Shown piece by piece: positions 23,001-30,412 of a stretch of DNA of 62,000 nucleotides. Position numbers and translations under genes: made by a program. Location of the stretch: positions 18,995,252 to 19,057,251 of the forward strand of contig NC_049995.1 in assembly GCF_000003815.2 (NCBI RefSeq), in the 5' to 3' direction. Source of the DNA: Branchiostoma floridae. Its lineage: Eukaryota > Chordata > Leptocardii > Amphioxiformes > Branchiostomatidae. The notes beneath the pieces were generated by a model, which had not been told where the DNA came from, made no database searches, and was given only the letters and a program-made list of their open reading frames with translations. Position 1 is the first letter of the stretch, and each line of letters opens with the position of its first letter.

Positions 23001-26000
23001 GCGACCAGCGTGTCCTCGACCTGCATCCAGAGTTCACCGGCGCCAGTCACCGCCGAGCGGCCGACTTCCATCAGGAAAAAACTTTCCACGTGGCCACACC
23101 GCCGGATCTGGGTTAACTGGAACAAAAAAACACAACAGGGTTATTCCTGGGGTACACAACACATGGCCACACAACAGACTAACTTCTGCTGGCTAACACA
23201 ACACATGGCCACACAACAGACTAACTTCTCCCTGGCTAACACAACGCATGGCAGATTTGGGTTAGCTAGAATATAATGCACAACCAGTTGCTTTATCTCT
23301 GGTTACCAGACACGATGACACTATTTCAAACTCCTCTCCATACATCAAGTTCGGCTGTCAGTACAAGAACCCCAGTCTCACCTGGAAGTCCATAGCACTA
23401 TTACCATATCCTAAAATGGCCTATTTCAAACTCCCCTCCCTACATCAATGAAAGCTGTCAGTATAAGAGCCCCAGTCCCACCTGGAAGTCCATAGCCGGT
23501 TCCTCAGAGTTCATCTTGAGCAGAGTGATGCTGTTGGCTGTGAGACAGAGGCGGTACTGCCCAGTCAGGTTCTTGGAGCTGCCCAGGCCTTTTGGCTTCA
23601 GCGTCACCTGCCACACATGTTCTGGGGAACAGGAGAATGCTGGTTACTATGTGTTCTATAGAGCAGAATTTAAATTTCTATTTGCTGATCAACCTCTCTT
23701 GTGACCCTGATGTTTGTTTGTTTGTTTGTTTACAACTCACCAAAGTTTTGTTTACTGATGAAGCCCTCCTGTTTGTTTGTTTGTTTACTCACCAAAGTTC
23801 TGTTTACTGATGAAGCCCTCCTGTTTGTTTGTTTGTTTACTCACCAAAGTTTTGTTTACTGATGAAGCCCTCCTGTTTGTTTACTCACCAAAGTTTTGTT
23901 TACTGATGAAGCCCTCCTGCGAGCCCGACTCGTGCAGGTCCTTGAGCACGGCGAGCCACGTGTCGTGTTCGTCGGCAGTGTCAGCGACCAATGAGAAGCA
24001 CTCGTCGCGCGTGTACAGCACGATCATGTGTTTGTGCTTCCCGTCGTCCTTCTTGTTGATGTTGAAGCAGTGGTGCAGGAAAATCGTGCGTTTCGGCGCC
24101 GCGCCGTGACGCCATTTCTTCTCGTTGTCGAAATACTCCAGCCGGGCGGCCCCCGCGCTGCTCTTCGCGTGAAGAACGAAGTAACGCTTCTTCATCGTCT
24201 GGAAACACAAAGATGTGGTTTTAGTACAGGGATACGGGATAGAACACATGTGAGACTTAGATAGACAAAAGTTAGGGCTCGATGCCTCATCCCACCGTCA
24301 CCTAGCTGTGACCTTAAAAAGATTTGTGTAAAGCCGGAGACAACAAAAGAAAGCATATAACTAGAAAGATTTGTTTTTTTATATCAATGAAATTCAATGA
24401 GCACTCTGTCAACTCGGTCGAAGCACAGTGCTAGTGGAATGAGGCTGTTAGCACAAGGACAGTTTTGCGCAGGCGCGGTGGCGAGCAGCAGCGACTTACG
24501 AGAGCTCTGAGAATTTTCCTGAATTTCACCGTATTTTGTACCTGTTACTATTTATAATTCTTCTCAGTTTATAGTATAGGCAATACTCGCAAATACCGGG
24601 AACCTGTAATACCGGTAATAGTAAAATTTTCGGTATCTAAATCAAATTCCGGACAGGTTTGAAACAATAGCTTATAGAGTGGGAGGGCTGCATGCCGCGG
24701 TAAGTACACTGAGGGAAGGGGAACCCGTTTATATACTGATTTCGTTGATATCTGGGACTGCTTATGATTGCACAGTTTACTTAGTAACTCGGACCACTTA
24801 TACTTTTTGTACTGATATATTTCTTTCGCCTTGTAACGGCTAAATCTTGTGGAATTTGCAAGAATCTGAACATCGTTTACCGCCTGATTTGCATGTGAAT
24901 TACCGACAGAGTGGGAGGGCGCGCAAACTGTTTGTTACTTGAACTCACTTTGATAGCTCATTTTGAGGTTTGAATTACATATATCTGGTTAACCACTTAC
25001 AAATTTTGTACTGATATATCTGCTCCACATTGTAATTTGTTAACTCTTGTGAAATTTGTGAGAGTTACATCGCGTCCAACCTGATTTACATGTAAATTAC
25101 GTACAGGGTGTGAGGGCACGCAAGCTGTTTTTGATCTGAAATCACGATTTGATTTACGTATCTTGTGTCGAATCGTCGGTCAACTTTGTGTATTAACTGC
25201 TTGCAACAATATTTATGACGTCCTACAGTTCTATTTGTGTATAACGGAAGCACGTGTAGGGTCTCTACTTGTCTGTGTGGCGGGAACCTGTGTGGTAAGG
25301 TCGCCTGTGAGGCGGGTACGCTTGCAGTTAGATGTGCAAAAGTTAGGTGTGACGGATCGTTCAGTGTAATATAACCAGCTGCTGCCGCGCCGCGTGCCTG
25401 CGAAGCTGGTGTGTTACGCCGAAGGGCGGTTATACCGGCTAGATAGATACAGATACAGACAGATACAGACAGGTATTTAGCACAATAATAGGTGTTAGTG
25501 CATTGATACAGGGATTTAGTACACAAGTGCAGGGCTTTAGTTTAGAAGTTAAAGTATTAATACTATTACTGAGAAGACAACAAAAGAAAGTGTATAAAGA
25601 TTTGTTTTCATCAAAGAAATTCATTGAGCGCTCCATGAAATCGGTCTCAGCGAAGTGCTAGTGGAATGAGGCTGTTAGTGCCAGAACAGGTTTTAGTACA
25701 TTGCTACAGGGTTTTAGTACACAAGTGCAGGGCTTTAGTTTAGAAGGAACTCTGTACCATTGGCTTCCACAGTGCTATAATTACAACATGTCTCATGATG
25801 TCTGTGTAACCTGACTATAGAACTTCAACAGCACTCAGGCATCTGGAAGGTAACTAGAGAAAAACTCCAGTCCTCGTCTCGTGCCCTCCTGACCAGCTCC
25901 ATGTGGACGTGATTCAGTACAAGCAAAGGGTCAAGTTCATGGTTTATTTTTAGTACAGAGTGAGGGTGCATTTAAGGTCATCACTGTCAGCACACACAAG

Positions 26001-29000
26001 TCCTCATCCCAATCACAACACTTCTGAGGCTACAACAAGTCAACTCATCGGTTCTCACAACGTTTTTAGAAAGATGATGGCAAAAAAGCAGAAGACCCAG
26101 TTTCAAACTTGAATCTCTAAAACAGTTTGGACAAGGATTCAAACTTTCTTCTCAAGACTGTTTCGAATAATTCTAATTAAGCCTTTTTCTTTTAAATCGG
26201 AGAACCAAGAAGTTAACTTGACCTGGCCCTTCCCTTACCACAATGTCGTACCCAACATGGACACATATTAGGGACAGGGTTTAGTATGACAGGTTCATGT
26301 TCAACTTCAGGTGCAGACAATGTTTGAAACATGGATGCTACAAAACATGAATGTTAAAACCCAGCAGGCATCTCTGACAACAGGAGGAACTGAAAAGTCC
26401 AACTCCAAAGTTCAGTCTGGCAATAACTACAGTCTACTGCCTGGTCTCACAATAGTTCCACAGTCTCCAGTTTTCTGATGCAGTTTGAGAAGTTGACCCA
26501 TGCTGGTCCATTCCACATGTAACAACTCTGAGTCTGTCTTACCCCTACATACAAATAGTCTTGTCTCAACGTCCACCTCGCCTGCTCAAATTCAAAAAAC
26601 AGTATCAATGGTATGTGAGTGAATATGTGCACACACACACTCTCACATATACACTCACACGTCCACCTTGCCTGCTCAGAAACAATATCAATGATACATG
26701 AGTGGATACATGTGCTCTCTCTCTCTCTTTCACACACACTAAAAGTAAAACACACAAATACACTTAAGTTAAACACTGCTCCAAAGCAATGGAACATAAG
26801 CGGCATTGCATACACACTGTCACACAAGCATCCATGCACGCACATCTGTGTTATATTTTGTCTGACCCTTGCCTCTTCCCTCATGACCTCAATGAAAAGT
26901 GGCCTGCAGGCCGTTTTGACCTTCTCATGAATAATAAATAAAGGTTCAAACAGTCAAACAAACACACACAAACTACCCACACTCTCACACACATACACTA
27001 GCATACATATAAACAGATACAACTCTTACATAGACTAACACTGCAGTTTTGTGGAATTATCAGAGGGCATAAATTTATCTGTCATTAAATTAACATTTCT
27101 TGTCTTGATTAACACAATAATAGCAGAGGAAAAGAGTTTCTATAACAACATTATCAAATTATCAGCATTATGCAAATCAGAAACCTTAGAATAATTCATA
27201 TCTGACAATGTGGGTTTATTTATCTATTTATTTGAAAATTTGGAAAAAAATTTGAGGTGTGTTGGAAACATATTTCTTACACTACAGTCTCAGATCCTAT
27301 CCAACATGGTACTAGTACAGGGCTCGAAATACTGGGGTTTTGTGCACCCAGGTGCACCCAAAATTGGACCTGTACACCCAATCTTTTTCTGTGGGTGCAC
27401 AGGGTGCACCCAAATGCTTTTATAGGCTTATGTATGTTAAGATGTCAGTATACTAAGTAAACACCATATTCTTGACATCTATGTGAAAAATAATAGAATG
27501 ACTGTCATAGTACTTATGATTTCTGAAGAGCCCCGTTCAAATTACTAATTTAGTAGGTTTGCAATTAGGTTATTCTGATATTCTACTTTATCTTATGTGG
27601 TGCACCCAAAAATATTTTGGTGCACCCAATTTTCTAGGTTGGGTGCACCAGTGCACCTATTCCCAAAAATGAATTTCGAGCCCTGTAGTACATGTATTGC
27701 AGCAATCTCGTGATTCATGTCATGTGAGTGTGAGTGACAAATAATAGTACAACTATTAATGTAGAGTTCTGTAGTCTTACTTCCTCGTGGTGAGAATTTT
27801 AATTTTGATTATAGAATATTTCTCAATTCTCATTCTTTTCATACAGACAGATGAGAAATAGATGGTTGTGGAAAAACTTGACTATATTTCCTTCCTGTGT
27901 GTACAAACTTTCCTCTTAGACTCTACACACTATCACACACAGGACCAGGACTTCAAAGGCACACACACATACACATACACAGAAACACACTCGTACACAA
28001 ACATGCAAACACATACAGACACAGGGCTCAGACAACAAACGCAAACACACAAATACACACACATACACACTGCAGGAACCAAGACAACAATAACATACTC
28101 TCCAACCATATACATGCACCACAAAAAAACATATATATACACACACACATATATACACACAGACATGTAGAGACAATCACACACAAACTGCAGGAACTAA
28201 GACAACAATAATAACATCCGCTCTCCAACCAAACACAAACCCACACACACGGCCAGGAGTGCCTCCTCCACAATACCCCCCTCCCCACCCATCCATATGC
28301 ATGTACTACAGATGACATAATTGAATTAATTCCTGCTGACCCCAGATAAGCCCAGATAAGCCATGATAAGTACTGGGATCAGCTGGGAGGTTATTTTTAT
28401 TGGACGCTGGAATTAATGAGAAAATGGCTTCTGTGTGTTTACATAGGAATTAATGAGGAAATGGCTTCTGTGTGTTTACATAGGCTTGGAGAAACTCTCA
28501 CTGCACAGTGCAGCTTTGTTTGAACAAAATACAAGCTTTACTTTGCTAAATTCTAAATTCATTTCTAAACAAGTCATAAGACAACACGTCTGTCAATATG
28601 ACTTGGAACAAAGGGAGAAATGAAGTTGAACTTTCAAATAGGTAAAATGGGTTTGAGAAATTGGTCTATACTGAAGCACAATAAAATAAAAATTTACATA
28701 GAAAAACAGGAGCCCAGTTGGCGGGATCGGATGCAGGGTTCTAGCCAGGATTTTTTTTTAGCGTAGTGGGAATGGTATGGTAGCGAAGCGACTAATCAGG
28801 AGCTTGTTTTGGAAGGGGGGTCTTGGTCCTTCCACGGTGAGATTTGAAGATGTAGAGTTAAAAGTTAAGATTTTGGGGTCAGTTTTGAGTGGCATATTAT
28901 CATTTTTCATTGTTCAGACATTGATTAGTCATTGTTGAACAAGCAAATGACAGCAAAGCACCACTACACTAGTTAAAATTAAGCGTAGTGGCCATTATTT

Positions 29001-30220
29001 TAGCGTAGGGGTCACAAATTTTAGCGTAGGGGCCCACTACGCTAAAATGCACTAGCTAGAACCCTGGGATGTTTTTTTTTTTGTGTATCTGCAATTGTGT
29101 TGTATTTTAAGTTCCACCTTAGAATGCCTATTTCTAGTATCTAACTGTGGTGCTGGCTGCAAAATCCTGTCTCCTGTTGTCAGCTGTTCTGAGGGTAATC
29201 AAATCTGCTGAGGTCAACGACCTTCCCTCCACCTGCCCAGCTCTCAGGCCAGTATTCAGCCTGGCCAGTATTGACTGTATGCTGACTGTATGCTGACTGT
29301 ATGCTGACTGAAGAGAAATAAAGAGCCTAACCGAAGAACTTTCGATGTTCTACTCTACTCTTGATCCATAGCATAGGACTCTGGCCCGTTGGACTCCGGC
29401 TCTGGCCCATACCCACCCTAACCCTCCTCTCGGACTCTGGCCTGTACCGACCCTCACCATCCCTGGACTATGGCCTATTAAACTCCGGCTCTGGTCCATA
29501 CCAACCCTGACCGTCCTACTGCGCCCAGGCCCATACAGACAGTGACCATCTCTCGGGCAGACTCTGGCTCTTCCCTCAGACTTTGGGCCATACTGACCAT
29601 AGCCTCCCCTCGTAGTCGTACTCTTGTGCGTACCAACCCAGGTCCTTCCCTCACACCCTTCCTCCCATTCACACCCTGACCGTACTTACACCCAGTCCAG
29701 TACAGACGGACTCTGGCCAGTACTGACCCCGACGCTCCATTCGGATGAACTTGCACCCTGGCCTTGGACTTTGGTCAGAACAGACCCTGACCATCTCCTT
29801 GTGCGGACTCATGTGCACCCAGGCCCTGGCCTCTGGCCCTTTCCTAGAACTCTAGCCCATACCAACTCTGGCCCTTTCCTCGTACACTGGCCCGTACCGT
29901 ACCCACCCTGACCCACCCCTCGTACTCTGGCCCGTACCGTACCCACCCTGACCCACCCCTCATACTCTGGCCTGTACTAACTTTGGCCCTCTCCTCAGAC
30001 CATGGTAAGGACTGACCCAGGCCCTTCCTTCGCACCCCGGCCCGTACCGTACCCACCCTGACCCTCCCCTCGAGCAGACTCGCACCCCGGCCCGTACCGT
30101 ACCCACCCTCACCCTCCCCTCGGGCAGACTCGCACCCTGGCCCGTAGGACCCACCTTGAGTTTCCGCAGGTATCCGTGTTTCCGCACGTCCTCGGGAGTG
30201 TCCCCGCCAGCAGACATCAT
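15852..30220 (-). CDS. IRS: Insulin receptor substrate (IRS), 11 coding exons
   Basis: Docking adaptor that binds activated insulin/IGF receptors at the membrane, is tyrosine-phosphorylated, and recruits PI3-kinase, GRB2 and SHP2. The eleven exons join without a frame break into 2,958 nt (985 aa plus TGA). Domains seen: PH at about residues 12-112 ([22 protein letters not shown]), a short linker, PTB at about 126-225 with likely phosphotyrosine-binding arginines R178 and R192, and a long Ser/Pro-rich tail. The tail has nine YXXM motifs (YVPM, YMPM x2, YMSM x2, YVTM, YVHM, YMAM, YAVM), YINV about 686, GRB2-type YVNI about 748, YMNL about 770, and SHP2-type NYISLDL about 918 and PYASIDF about 960. 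Length is close to invertebrate IRS/chico and shorter than vertebrate IRS1. The start ATG-ATG follows GCCGCC. An alternative donor at exon 8 would add 25 aa. Family identity is secure; vertebrate IRS1/2/4 orthology cannot be split, so it is probably a pre-duplication IRS. Confidence 0.95.
17096..17535. repeat. 17-bp minisatellite between two copies of exon 11 acceptor
   Basis: About 23 units of 'tacaatagctctacaca', some with 'caagagctc', between the real exon 11 acceptor (17072-17080) and a second copy of the same acceptor region (17530-17540). Both read CTGTTCAGTTCCAG/ACACG on the minus strand. Confidence 0.93.
17571..17790. repeat. Degenerate ~20-bp repeats in IRS intron 10
   Basis: Loose repeats of 'catcagttcctgtgcacaaa', following the 17-bp array. 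A minus-strand AATAAA (17864-17869) lies about 30 nt past the exon 10 donor. Confidence 0.55.
17900..18145 (-). CDS. IRS: IRS exon 10 (YMSM, YVTM, YMSM)
   Basis: Acceptor CTCTCCCCCTCTCCAG/TGGAC, 246 nt, phase 1 to phase 1, ends ACTTCAA/GTAAGG. It encodes [39 protein letters not shown], a short Asn run and DSSYMSMSP. It aligns closely with vertebrate IRS1 DYMPMSPKSVSAPQQI followed by GYMMMSP and DYMNMSP. Three PI3K docking motifs lie in this exon. Confidence 0.93.
18150..18266 (-). repeat. Copy of IRS exon 10 start plus acceptor, with short repeats
   Basis: TTCCTGCAG/TGGACCAGTC begins a second copy of the exon 10 start, 121 bp upstream (18266 against 18145). It reads [10 protein letters not shown] against the real [10 protein letters not shown], so a YXXM motif (YLSM) is kept. 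Repeats of 'atcaccatgagcccatcatg' type follow. Read-through into exon 10 is out of frame, so it would need its own donor, for example CAT/GTGACT. Confidence 0.75.
18376..18470 (-). mobile_element. tRNA-like SINE fragment in IRS intron 9
   Basis: Minus strand shows an A-box-like TGGCCGAACG and a perfect B-box GGTTCGATCCC, with an anticodon-loop-like TTTGTAA between them (tRNA-Thr-like). The 5' acceptor strand does not pair with TGTCGGCA and the T stem has a mismatch. It is therefore a tRNA-derived repeat and not a functional tRNA gene. Confidence 0.6.
18573..18761 (-). CDS. IRS: IRS exon 9 (two YMPM motifs)
   Basis: Acceptor TGTGTCCCCAG/GTGG, 189 nt, phase 1 to phase 1. It encodes [34 protein letters not shown] and [14 protein letters not shown], then TTTDMR. 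YMPMSP is the classic PI3K p85 SH2-binding motif of IRS proteins. The donor chosen is AGAC/GTACGA (18572-18571). It is weak but gives the only phase match to exon 10 before the in-frame TAG. Confidence 0.85.
18985..19169 (-). CDS. IRS: IRS exon 8 ([15 protein letters not shown]), two donors
   Basis: Acceptor TTGTTGTTGCAG/GCGG. With the proximal donor at 19060 (CCAG/GTAAGG) the exon is 110 nt, phase 2 to 1, and encodes [18 protein letters not shown], then [28 protein letters not shown] aligns with vertebrate SVTPDSLGHTP. A second identical donor at 18985 extends it by 75 nt in frame with no stop, adding a Gly/Cys-rich spacer and a second [11 protein letters not shown]. The joined frame is valid either way; only transcripts can say which form is used. 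Confidence 0.88.
19391..19446 (-). pseudogene. Second copy of IRS exon 7 3' end (possible alternative exon)
   Basis: About 55 nt copying exon 7 from [18 protein letters not shown] to its donor (GTAAGTTTT), lying beyond the minisatellite. Against exon 7 it differs at GAC/GAT, TCA/TCC, AGT/AGC, TAC/TAT and CTA/TTG, all synonymous, and at ACG/ATG at its upstream edge. No strong acceptor with a pyrimidine tract is seen before it, only minisatellite CAGs. It may be a remnant, an alternative exon, or a collapsed second haplotype. Confidence 0.7.
19445..19800. repeat. 22-bp minisatellite over IRS exon 7 donor
   Basis: About 16 units of 'gtaggtagtgagggtactta' plus ct; the distal ones shorten to 'gttggtacttact'. 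On the minus strand each reads TCACTACCTACA/GTAAGTA, the exon 7 end plus donor. Confidence 0.93.
19790..19933 (-). CDS. IRS: IRS exon 7 (DEYDSSP region)
   Basis: Acceptor TTTCCGTGCAG/CCCC, 144 nt, phase 2 to phase 2, ends CACTACCTACA/GTAAGT. It encodes [20 protein letters not shown], then [13 protein letters not shown] and [16 protein letters not shown]. The DEYDSSP element aligns with vertebrate SSDEYGSSP. A minisatellite and a second partial copy of the exon follow in intron 7. Confidence 0.9.
20105..21205. repeat. 30-bp minisatellite over IRS exon 6 donor, about 36 copies
   Basis: Plus-strand unit gcggtctccccccaatgttt then gcttacctaa. On the minus strand each unit reads CCGCTTAG/GTAAGCAAAC, against the real exon end CCGCTCAG/GTAAGCAAAC. 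The array occupies 1.1 kb of the 1.27 kb intron 6, with higher-order duplications of several units near 20690-21010. Confidence 0.95.
21200..21343 (-). CDS. IRS: IRS exon 6 (Ser-rich linker)
   Basis: Acceptor TTTTCCCTCTGCAG/CCCC, 144 nt, phase 2 to phase 2, ends CCGCTCAG/GTAAGC. Translation includes [35 protein letters not shown] and ISGSPL, the Ser-rich segment between PTB and first tyrosine motifs. It is similar in style to the same region of IRS1 but carries no strict motif. Confidence 0.88.
21630..22283. repeat. 33-bp minisatellite over IRS exon 5 donor, about 20 copies
   Basis: Unit on the plus strand: ttgtttacctgacaggactg then ttgaaagtgaaag. On the minus strand it reads CAGTCCTGTCAG/GTAAACAA, which is the exon 5 end plus donor. 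About 20 units, mostly 32-33 bp, end about 290 bp before the exon 6 acceptor. Confidence 0.95.
22279..22524 (-). CDS. IRS: IRS exon 5 (post-PTB linker)
   Basis: Acceptor CTCTCCCGCAG/CTCG, 246 nt, phase 2 to phase 2, ends CCTGTCAG/GTAAAC. It encodes [18 protein letters not shown], then [10 protein letters not shown], and ends [16 protein letters not shown]. These match vertebrate IRS1 EFRPRSKSQSSS and RVRASSDGEG. Many Ser in RXXS contexts are candidate AKT/14-3-3 sites, by family analogy. Confidence 0.92.
22610..22995. repeat. 50-bp minisatellite over IRS exon 4 donor, 8 copies
   Basis: Exon-end bases recur at 22974 (real), 22924, 22874, 22824, 22774, 22724, 22674 and 22624, an exact 50-bp period. 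Each unit carries about 20 bases of exon (ATGCACGAGGCCATCCTCAG) and GTCAG, except the 22674 copy, which has lost the donor GT. It fills most of intron 4 (449 bp). Confidence 0.95.
22974..23116 (-). CDS. IRS: IRS exon 4 (PTB domain, C-terminal half)
   Basis: Acceptor TTTGTTCCAG/TTAACC, 143 nt, ends in phase 2 at ATCCTCAG/GTCAGT. It encodes [32 protein letters not shown] and QNMHEAIL. R178 and R192 align with the two arginines that bind phosphotyrosine in human IRS1 (R212 and R227). Residues are 173-219. Confidence 0.93.
23140..23275. repeat. About 40-bp imperfect repeat in intron 3
   Basis: Three imperfect copies of 'acacaacacatggccacac' with 'aacagactaacttct', near the acceptor of exon 4 but not including it. 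Confidence 0.6.
23300..23500. repeat. 100-bp tandem duplication over IRS exon 3 donor
   Basis: The last 14-15 exon bases, the donor and about 80 bp of intron are duplicated exactly 100 bp downstream, with exon-end bases at 23482 (real) and 23382. The copy's donor reads GTGAGA instead of GTGGGA. Confidence 0.88.
23482..23621 (-). CDS. IRS: IRS exon 3 (PTB domain, N-terminal half)
   Basis: Acceptor GTTCCCCAG/AACATG, 140 nt, ends in phase 0 at GACTTCCAG/GTGGGA. It encodes [32 protein letters not shown] and EEPAMDFQ, matching the start of an IRS PTB domain. Residues are about 126-172. Confidence 0.92.
23736..23925. repeat. Tandem copies of IRS exon 2 end plus donor
   Basis: The last ~30 exon bases and the donor GTGAGT occur four times on the minus strand, with exon-end bases at 23889 (real), 23845, 23793 and 23741. 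(GTTT)n stretches separate the copies. Intervals are 44, 52 and 52 bp. Reading past the real donor meets an in-frame TAA within three codons. Confidence 0.92.
23889..24198 (-). CDS. IRS: IRS exon 2 (most of PH domain)
   Basis: Acceptor TTTCCAG/ACG, first codon T23, 310 nt, ends in phase 1 at AACTTTG/GTGAGT. It encodes [28 protein letters not shown] and [10 protein letters not shown], then the C-terminal PH helix around W103. These are hallmark IRS PH features. The linker to the PTB domain is only about 13 residues, much shorter than in vertebrate IRS1. The exon 3' end is repeated three more times in the short intron 2. Confidence 0.93.
24318..24440. repeat. Dispersed MITE-like repeat, copy A
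   Basis: 'gacaacaaaagaaag', 'tgagcactctgtcaactcgg' and 'gtgctagtggaatgaggct' are shared with 25568-25676 and, more distantly, with the right half of the element at 52728-52955. Confidence 0.6.
24660..25130. repeat. Ancient ~200-bp tandem array (2-3 copies)
   Basis: 'ttttgtactgatatat' recurs at about 24805 and 25003, and 'gagtgggagggc'-like segments at about 24676, 24909 and 25106. Identity is moderate. Confidence 0.65.
25385..25475 (+). mobile_element. SINE 3' end with (GATACA)n tail
   Basis: 'gctggtgtgttacgccgaag' and 'gcggttatac' match the 3' end of the SINE at 7465, followed by gatacagacagatacagac repeats. Confidence 0.6.
25568..25676. repeat. Dispersed MITE-like repeat, copy B
   Basis: Shares 'gagaagacaacaaaagaaag', 'cattgagcgctc' and 'agtgctagtggaatgaggct' with copy A. 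Confidence 0.65.
26848..26945 (-). repeat. Dispersed repeat, inverted mate at 30884
   Basis: Minus strand 'ttttcattgaggtcatgagg' with 'cctgcagg' upstream matches 30884-30962 on the plus strand over about 80 bp. Confidence 0.65.
27318..27685. mobile_element. CAGGG-type MITE, 5-bp TSD TAGTA
   Basis: Terminal inverted repeats CAGGGCTCGAAAT and ATTTCGAGCCCTG, flanked by direct TAGTA (27313-27317 and 27686-27690). The interior has several GGTGCACCC palindromic segments. It is 368 bp and has no coding capacity. It is probably hAT-like (5-bp TSD group), by termini only. Confidence 0.88.
27945..28275. repeat. (CA)n-rich microsatellite region
   Basis: Interrupted (ca)n/(ata) tracts with two similar ~130-bp halves ('ctgcaggaac', 'aagacaacaataa'). 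Confidence 0.85.
28734..29066. mobile_element. CAGGG-type MITE, 5-bp TSD GGATG
   Basis: Ends CAGGGTTCTAGCCAG and CTAGCTAGAACCCTG, flanked by GGATG (28729-28733 and 29067-29071). It is 333 bp, with internal repeats of 'ttttagcgtaggggtc'. Confidence 0.9.
29390..30152. repeat. Degenerate minisatellite after IRS exon 1 donor
   Basis: Loosely repeated units of about 45-60 bp built on 'ctggcccgtaccgtaccc' and 'accctcccctcg'. At least four units near 29895-30110 carry acccaccctg, which on the minus strand reads CAGG/GTGGGT, close to the real exon 1 end CAAG/GTGGGT. Degeneracy increases away from the exon. Confidence 0.7.
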
Positions 30221-30225
30221 GGCGG
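30155..30225 (-). CDS. IRS: IRS exon 1 (start codon, first PH strand)
   Basis: Coding starts at 30220 in context GCCGCCATGATG and runs 66 nt (22 codons) to CTCAAG, followed by donor GTGGGT (30154-30149). It ends in phase 0. The peptide ends [11 protein letters not shown], the first beta strand of an IRS PH domain. The five bases 30221-30225 are 5'UTR if the upstream acceptor is used. A degenerate minisatellite repeating TCAGG/GTGGGT follows directly in the intron. Confidence 0.88.
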
Positions 30226-30412
30226 CTACAGAAGAGGAACAAGAGCAGAAAAATCGCCGTTACGATCTTCATAAAAACCCGAAATTCTCCAAATTCAGCC
30301 CAAACTTGCAGACAGGGGGAGGGGGGCAGGAGTGGTGACTAATTTTTCAACGTGGGTGGGAAGCTCACGACTCGGGGCTTGTGCCGCCGCCGTACGGGAA
30401 AACCAGACTCAC
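30226..30412 (-). other. Putative 5'UTR intron of IRS
   Basis: On the minus strand GTGAGT (30412-30407) starts the intron. It ends in a long pyrimidine tract and TAG (30228-30226) only five bases before the ATG. The tract reads TTTTTCTGCTCTTGTTCC then TCTTCTGTAG. Length is 187 bp. Donor and acceptor are both strong, but no transcript evidence is available. Confidence 0.55.

Larger units (their letters stand above)
24199..30154 (-). other. IRS intron 1 (about 6 kb)
   Basis: Phase-0 intron joining LRKLK to TMKKRY inside the PH domain. It holds the boundary minisatellite, two 5-bp-TSD MITEs, CA-rich microsatellites, a SINE tail, two copies of a dispersed MITE-like repeat and a roughly 200-bp ancient tandem array. 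No exon was recognised inside it. The stretch 25740-26600 shows nothing distinctive. Confidence 0.8.

Noticed and set aside
27862-28318. Cys/Val-rich minus-strand and His/Thr-rich plus-strand frames
   Set aside because: Translation of (CA)n tracts.
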